Assembly: GCA_014860725.1 (NCBI GenBank)
Contig: JACZJD010000026.1
Coordinates: 1 to 5,875 of the forward strand
Direction of reading: 5' to 3'
Origin: Aquamicrobium sp.
GTDB lineage: Bacteria > Pseudomonadota > Alphaproteobacteria > Rhizobiales > Rhizobiaceae
Length of the DNA: 5,875 nt
Positions within the stretch are counted from its first letter, which is position 1. Each line of letters begins with the position of its first letter. Below are positions 1 to 5,875 of this stretch, one piece after another. A program made the position numbers and the translations under genes. The notes beneath the pieces were generated by a model that saw nothing but the letters and a program-made list of their open reading frames with translations, was not told where the DNA came from and searched no databases.

Positions 1-1
1 G

Positions 2-406
2 ATGATCTGGCTGCCGGCCTTTCCCCATCCGCCCGCTCTCAGGTGGGACGTCCCGGCCCGCGCCTTCCGCTTCGCGGCCGTCGTCGTCGCGCTCGTCTTC
101 TGGGCCGCGGCGCTGGCGCTCGCCGCCGGGCTGCCGGCCGAGCCGGTCGTGGCCGGCTTCGCCCTGGCGATGATCCTCAACGCCTTCGTCCCGCATCTCG
201 GCCTTACCGTCGTCCTGCACCGCTACCATCCGGGCACCGCCACCGGCCTCCTTCTCGTCGTGCCGGCCGCATGCGCCTATCTCGTCGCGGTCGATGCGTC
301 TAACCGCATGCAGGACATGGTTTTTCTGGCATGGACGGCGGCCGGGCTGGCGCTGCTCGCAGCCTCCGTTCCGCTCCTCCTGACGCTGGGGAAGCGTCCA
401 GGCTGA
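2..406 (+). CDS. Partial multi-pass membrane protein, probably HXXEE-domain family (C-terminal part)
   Basis: The reading frame is open from the first bases to a TGA at 404-406 and gives 134 residues, the C-terminal part of a hydrophobic protein. Four likely membrane segments lie at about residues 22-44, 47-70, 80-97 and 106-127, separated by short polar turns; the tail LGKRPG is basic. The segment NAFVPHLGLTVVLHRYHPGT (residues 59-78) resembles the conserved second half of HXXEE-domain membrane proteins, whose naming HxxEE motif lies nearer the N-terminus and would be upstream of this window. That family has no firmly known function that I can cite. The ATG at 2 is probably internal rather than the true start: no ribosome binding site is visible and the family extends further upstream. 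The gene is separated from mdh by 219 bases with a promoter-like region, so it is likely a separate unit. Family assignment is from recalled similarity only; membrane location is much safer than the family name. Confidence 0.6.
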   Translation: MIWLPAFPHPPALRWDVPARAFRFAAVVVALVFWAAALALAAGLPAEPVVAGFALAMILNAFVPHLGLTVVLHRYHPGTATGLLLVVPAACAYLVAVDASNRMQDMVFLAWTAAGLALLAASVPLLLTLGKRPG

Positions 407-430
407 CGGATCGCTAGCCGGGCACCGAAT

Positions 431-448
431 TCTTACGTTTACGTAAGA
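431..448. promoter_or_regulatory. Perfect palindrome with tandem TTACGT, candidate operator upstream of mdh
   Basis: TCTTACGT (431-438) and ACGTAAGA (441-448) are perfect 8-base inverted arms separated by TT. The same stretch also contains TTACGT twice in direct tandem (433-438 and 439-444). It lies in the AT-rich part of the mdh upstream region, about 45 bases before the candidate -35 element. A symmetric site of this size fits a dimeric DNA-binding regulator. It recalls, from memory, the TTACGT-type boxes described for MerR-family LiuR-like regulators of branched-chain amino acid and acyl-CoA catabolism in proteobacteria. The palindrome is seen; the identity of the regulator is a guess. There is no T-run after it, so a terminator for the upstream gene is less likely. 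Confidence 0.45.
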
Positions 449-487
449 CAAAAACCACTTAAACAGTTGAAAATGCTCGTATGGTAA

Positions 488-1591
<1,104 letters not shown>

Positions 1592-1606
1592 GGGAGGCAG
1601 GCACGC

Positions 1607-2803
<1,197 letters not shown>

Positions 2804-2808
2804 GCCAG

Positions 2809-3711
<903 letters not shown>

Positions 3712-3729
3712 GAACCCGGTTCGCCGCAG

Positions 3730-3820
3730 GCGGATCGAAAGGTCCAGTGGACCTTTCGAAGGGTTCGAACGCCCGAGGCCAAAGCCGAGGGCCGGCGAAG
3801 CGATCCCGATAGCGGATCGC
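3730..3820. repeat. Possible RIME-like dispersed palindromic element
   Basis: The block begins and ends with GCGGATCG in direct orientation (3730-3737 and 3812-3819), and CGATCC at 3801-3806 mirrors the first GGATCG. Inside are the 12-base palindrome at 3735-3759, a GC-rich middle with GGCC at 3777-3780 and 3790-3793, and a second stem GCGATCC/GGATCGC (3800-3806 and 3814-3820, 7-base loop). Two palindromes joined by a GC-rich linker is how Rhizobium-specific intergenic mosaic elements are built. Whether this is one of them needs copies elsewhere in the genome; only one copy is visible here. Confidence 0.42.
3735..3759. repeat. Long perfect palindrome after sucD, part of a mosaic intergenic repeat
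   Basis: TCGAAAGGTCCA (3735-3746) and TGGACCTTTCGA (3748-3759) are perfect 12-base inverted arms around a single G. As RNA this gives an 11-pair stem with an AGT loop. It lies 24 bases after the sucD stop and has no following T-run, so it is not a classical intrinsic terminator, though it could slow 3' exonuclease decay of the mdh-sucCD message. The GGTCCAGTGGACC core looks like a motif I associate with dispersed palindromic elements between genes of rhizobia; this assignment rests on memory. Confidence 0.7.
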
Positions 3821-3829
3821 CTGAATATC

Positions 3830-3855
3830 GTGCCCGGCGGTCATCCGCCCGGCAC
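3830..3855. repeat. Imperfect stem-loop in the sucD-sucA gap
   Basis: GTGCC (3830-3834) pairs with GGCAC (3851-3855), and GGCGG (3836-3840) with CCGCC (3845-3849), around a TCAT loop. The only flaw is a C-C mismatch at 3835/3850. The ten strong pairs make a stable RNA hairpin. No T-run follows, so it is more likely an mRNA-processing or stability element, or part of a repeat, than a terminator. Confidence 0.5.
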
Positions 3856-3861
3856 AATCGG

Positions 3862-3894
3862 CTGACATGAGGGCGGAGATAACCGCCCCGTCAG
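3862..3894. repeat. Two-tier stem-loop in the sucD-sucA gap
   Basis: GGGCGG (3871-3876) pairs with CCGCCC (3883-3888) around AGATAA, and CTGAC (3862-3866) pairs with GTCAG (3890-3894) below it, separated by ATGA on one side and a single C on the other. It is followed by a G-run, not a T-run. It is the fourth inverted repeat in this gap and lies about 55 bases before the sucA ribosome binding site. Confidence 0.45.
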
Positions 3895-3949
3895 GGGGGA
3901 ACACCGGGGCGCGGCGGCGCCCGTAACGCGGCGCGGCCGCTTGAGAACC

Positions 3950-3974
3950 AAGGAGACGGAGCGGAAGCGCTCCG
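3950..3974 (+). promoter_or_regulatory. sucA ribosome binding site with a hairpin in the spacer
   Basis: AAGGAG at 3950-3955 is the only strong Shine-Dalgarno sequence before sucA, but it is 28 bases from the ATG at 3984 and 19 from the ATG at 3975. The intervening CGGAGCG (3957-3963) and CGCTCCG (3968-3974) form a perfect 7-pair stem with a GAAG loop. Folding it leaves an effective spacing of 10 bases to 3984 but only 1 base to 3975, which favours 3984. A weak GGAAG at 3963-3967 could serve 3975 only if the hairpin is open. A hairpin that shortens the SD-to-start distance is known from phage T4 gene 38. Confidence 0.55.
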
Positions 3975-3983
3975 ATGATTGCG

Positions 3984-5875
3984 ATGGCGCGGCAGGATCA
4001 GGCCAACGACCTCTTTTCGCTCACCTCGTTCCTCTACGGCGGCAATGCCGACTACATCGAAAGGCTGCATGCCGCCTGGCTCGACGATCCGCAGTCGGTC
4101 GATCCCGAGTGGCGCGATTTCTTCGCCGCCTTGAAGGACGACGCCGGCGACGTGCGCAAGAACGCCGAGGGCGCGTCGTGGCGGAAGCCGGGCTGGCCGC
4201 TCGCGGCCAATGGCGAGCTCGTCTCCGCGCTCGACGGCGACTGGGGCACGGTCGAGAAGCACTTCGAGAAGAAGGTGAAGGAAAAGGCGGCCGCCACCGG
4301 CGACGCGGTCTCCGACGCCGACGTGCTGCGGGCCACGCGCGACTCCGTCCGCGCGATCATGATGATCCGCGCCTACCGCATGCGCGGCCATCTTCACGCC
4401 AATCTCGACCCGCTCGGCCTCGCCGAGCCGGAGGAGGACTACAACGAGCTCTCCCCCGAGGCCTACGGCTTCAAGGAGGAGGACTACGACCGGCCGATCT
4501 TCATCGACCATGTGCTCGGGCTCGAATACGCCACCGTGCGGCAGATGCTCGACATCCTCAAGCGCACCTATTGCTCGACGCTGGGCGTCGAGTTCATGCA
4601 CATCTCCAACCCCGAGGAGAAGGCGTGGATCCAGGAGCGCATCGAGGGGCCGGACAAGGGCATCGAGTTCACCGAGAACGGCAAGAAGGCCATCCTGCAG
4701 AAGCTGATCGAGGCCGAGGGCTTCGAGCAGTTCATCGACGTCAAGTACAAGGGCACCAAGCGCTTCGGCCTCGACGGCGGCGAATCGCTCATCCCGGCGC
4801 TGGAGCAGATCATCAAGCGCGGCGGCGCGCTCGGCCTGAAGGAGATCGTCTTCGGCATGGCCCATCGCGGCCGCTTGAACGTGCTCACCAACGTCATGGC
4901 CAAGCCGCACCGTGCCGTCTTCCACGAGTTCAAGGGCGGCTCCTACGCGCCCGACGACGTCGAGGGCTCGGGCGACGTCAAGTACCATCTCGGCGCCTCG
5001 TCGGACCGCGAGTTCGACGGCAACAAGGTGCACCTGTCGCTGACCGCCAACCCGTCGCATCTGGAGATCGTCAATCCCGTGGTGATGGGCAAGGCCCGTG
5101 CCAAGCAGGACCAGATCTTCGGCCGCACCCGCGAGGAGGTCGTGCCGATCGAGGCGCGCGCCAAGGTGCTGCCGCTGCTGCTCCACGGCGACGCCGCCTT
5201 TGCCGGCCAGGGCGTGGTGGCCGAAATCCTCGGCCTTTCCGGCCTGCGCGGCCATCGCGTCGCCGGCACGGTCCACTTCATCATCAACAACCAGATCGGC
5301 TTCACCACCAACCCGCGCTTCTCGCGCTCCTCGCCCTATCCGTCGGACGTGGCCAAGATGATCGAGGCGCCGATCCTGCACGTCAACGGCGACGACCCCG
5401 AGGCCGTGGTCTACGCCGCCAAGATCGCCATCGAGTTCCGGATGAAGTTCCACAAGCCGGTGGTGGTCGACATGTTCTGCTACCGCCGCTTCGGCCACAA
5501 CGAGGGCGACGAGCCGGGCTTCACCCAGCCGATCATGTATCGCGCCATCCGCGCCCACAAGACGACGGTGCAGCTCTACGGCGAGAAGCTCATCGCCGAG
5601 GGGCTGGTCACCGAGGCCGACATCGACAGGATGCGCGCCGACTGGCGCGAGCACCTCGAGAACGAGTTCGAGGCCGGCCAGGCCTACAAGCCCAACAAGG
5701 CCGACTGGCTGGACGGCGCGTGGTCGGGCCTGCGCACCGCCGACAACCAGGACGAGCAGCGCCGCGGCAAGACCGCGGTGCCGATGAAGACGCTGAAGGA
5801 GATCGGCAGGAAGCTGACCGAGGTTCCGGCCGGCTTCGAGGTCCACCGCACCATCGGCCGCTTCCTCGACAACCG
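3984..5875 (+). CDS. sucA: 2-oxoglutarate dehydrogenase E1 component, 3'-truncated by the window
   Basis: Thiamine-diphosphate-dependent E1 subunit of the cytoplasmic 2-oxoglutarate dehydrogenase complex. It decarboxylates 2-oxoglutarate and passes the succinyl group to the lipoyl arm of E2 (SucB). 630 codons are present and the frame is open at the edge; rhizobial SucA is close to 1,000 residues, so about 63 percent is seen. The N-terminal segment SFLYGGNADYIERL (15-28) through VDPEWRDFF (39-47) is the E1 N-terminal domain linked to E2 binding. RAYRMRGHLHANLDPLG (129-145) follows. Active-site regions are FGMAHRGRLNVL (290-301, His294), KYHLGAS (333-339, His335), and the ThDP/Mg signature from GDAAFAGQG (402-410) with Glu414 to INNQIGF (434-440, Asn435-Asn436). 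YRRFGHNEGDEP (500-511) is also intact. MARQDQANDLF aligns with recalled rhizobial starts, hence ATG 3984; the in-frame ATG at 3975 would add MIA. The 272-base gap after sucD contrasts with the tight spacing upstream, but the shared strand and pathway suggest co-transcription, perhaps with processing in the gap. Confidence 0.96.
   Translation, partial: MARQDQANDLFSLTSFLYGGNADYIERLHAAWLDDPQSVDPEWRDFFAALKDDAGDVRKNAEGASWRKPGWPLAANGELVSALDGDWGTVEKHFEKKVKEKAAATGDAVSDADVLRATRDSVRAIMMIRAYRMRGHLHANLDPLGLAEPEEDYNELSPEAYGFKEEDYDRPIFIDHVLGLEYATVRQMLDILKRTYCSTLGVEFMHISNPEEKAWIQERIEGPDKGIEFTENGKKAILQKLIEAEGFEQFIDVKYKGTKRFGLDGGESLIPALEQIIKRGGALGLKEIVFGMAHRGRLNVLTNVMAKPHRAVFHEFKGGSYAPDDVEGSGDVKYHLGASSDREFDGNKVHLSLTANPSHLEIVNPVVMGKARAKQDQIFGRTREEVVPIEARAKVLPLLLHGDAAFAGQGVVAEILGLSGLRGHRVAGTVHFIINNQIGFTTNPRFSRSSPYPSDVAKMIEAPILHVNGDDPEAVVYAAKIAIEFRMKFHKPVVVDMFCYRRFGHNEGDEPGFTQPIMYRAIRAHKTTVQLYGEKLIAEGLVTEADIDRMRADWREHLENEFEAGQAYKPNKADWLDGAWSGLRTADNQDEQRRGKTAVPMKTLKEIGRKLTEVPAGFEVHRTIGRFLDN

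Noticed and set aside
459..470. CtrA-like TTAA repeat before mdh
   Set aside because: TTAA at 459-462 and TTGA at 467-470 are 4 bases apart and imperfect; the CtrA pattern needs TTAA-N7-TTAA.
3735..3759. Intrinsic terminator after sucD
   Set aside because: The stem is strong but the bases after it are AGGGTTCG, with no T-run on the + strand, so classical termination is not supported.
3891..5846. A 651-codon open frame on the minus strand opposite sucA
   Set aside because: Its length follows from the strong G/C third-position bias of sucA, which removes stops from the opposite strand. The peptide is a repetitive mix of L, V, D, E, R and H with no recognisable domain, while the + strand frame encodes a fully conserved E1 enzyme.

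Overview
The window looks like chromosome from an alphaproteobacterium of the order Hyphomicrobiales (Rhizobiales). By eye it is about two-thirds GC, with strong G/C preference at third codon positions. The gene order mdh-sucC-sucD-sucA, all on the + strand, is the arrangement known from Sinorhizobium, Brucella and Mesorhizobium relatives. The protein N-termini ([16 protein letters not shown] for Mdh, [12 protein letters not shown] for SucC, MARQDQANDLFSLTSFLYGG for SucA) read as rhizobial versions. The GC level and the palindromic intergenic repeat suggest a Mesorhizobium/Phyllobacteriaceae-type genome, but this placement is an inference.

Layout: positions 1-406 hold the 3' part of a small multi-pass membrane protein gene, probably of the HXXEE family, which is cut by the window edge. 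Positions 407-625 form an AT-richer control region. It has a perfect TTACGT-based palindrome, a plausible sigma-70-type promoter, and a structured leader ahead of mdh. Positions 626-3711 carry mdh, sucC and sucD with gaps of 15 and 5 bases, clearly one transcription unit. Positions 3712-3983 are a 272-base gap packed with five inverted repeats, the last sitting exactly between the Shine-Dalgarno sequence and the start of sucA. From 3984 to the window end runs the first 630 codons of sucA, open at its 3' end.

The genes encode consecutive parts of the oxidative TCA cycle. SucA is the E1 component that decarboxylates 2-oxoglutarate in the dehydrogenase complex that yields succinyl-CoA. SucCD converts succinyl-CoA to succinate with nucleotide triphosphate synthesis, and Mdh oxidises malate to oxaloacetate. 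sucB and lpd would be expected downstream of the window.

The coding content is ordinary housekeeping metabolism with all visible key residues intact. I found no new gene system. The points worth a second look are non-coding: the operator-like palindrome before mdh, the palindrome cluster in the sucD-sucA gap, and the hairpin that may bring the sucA ribosome binding site into register with its start codon.
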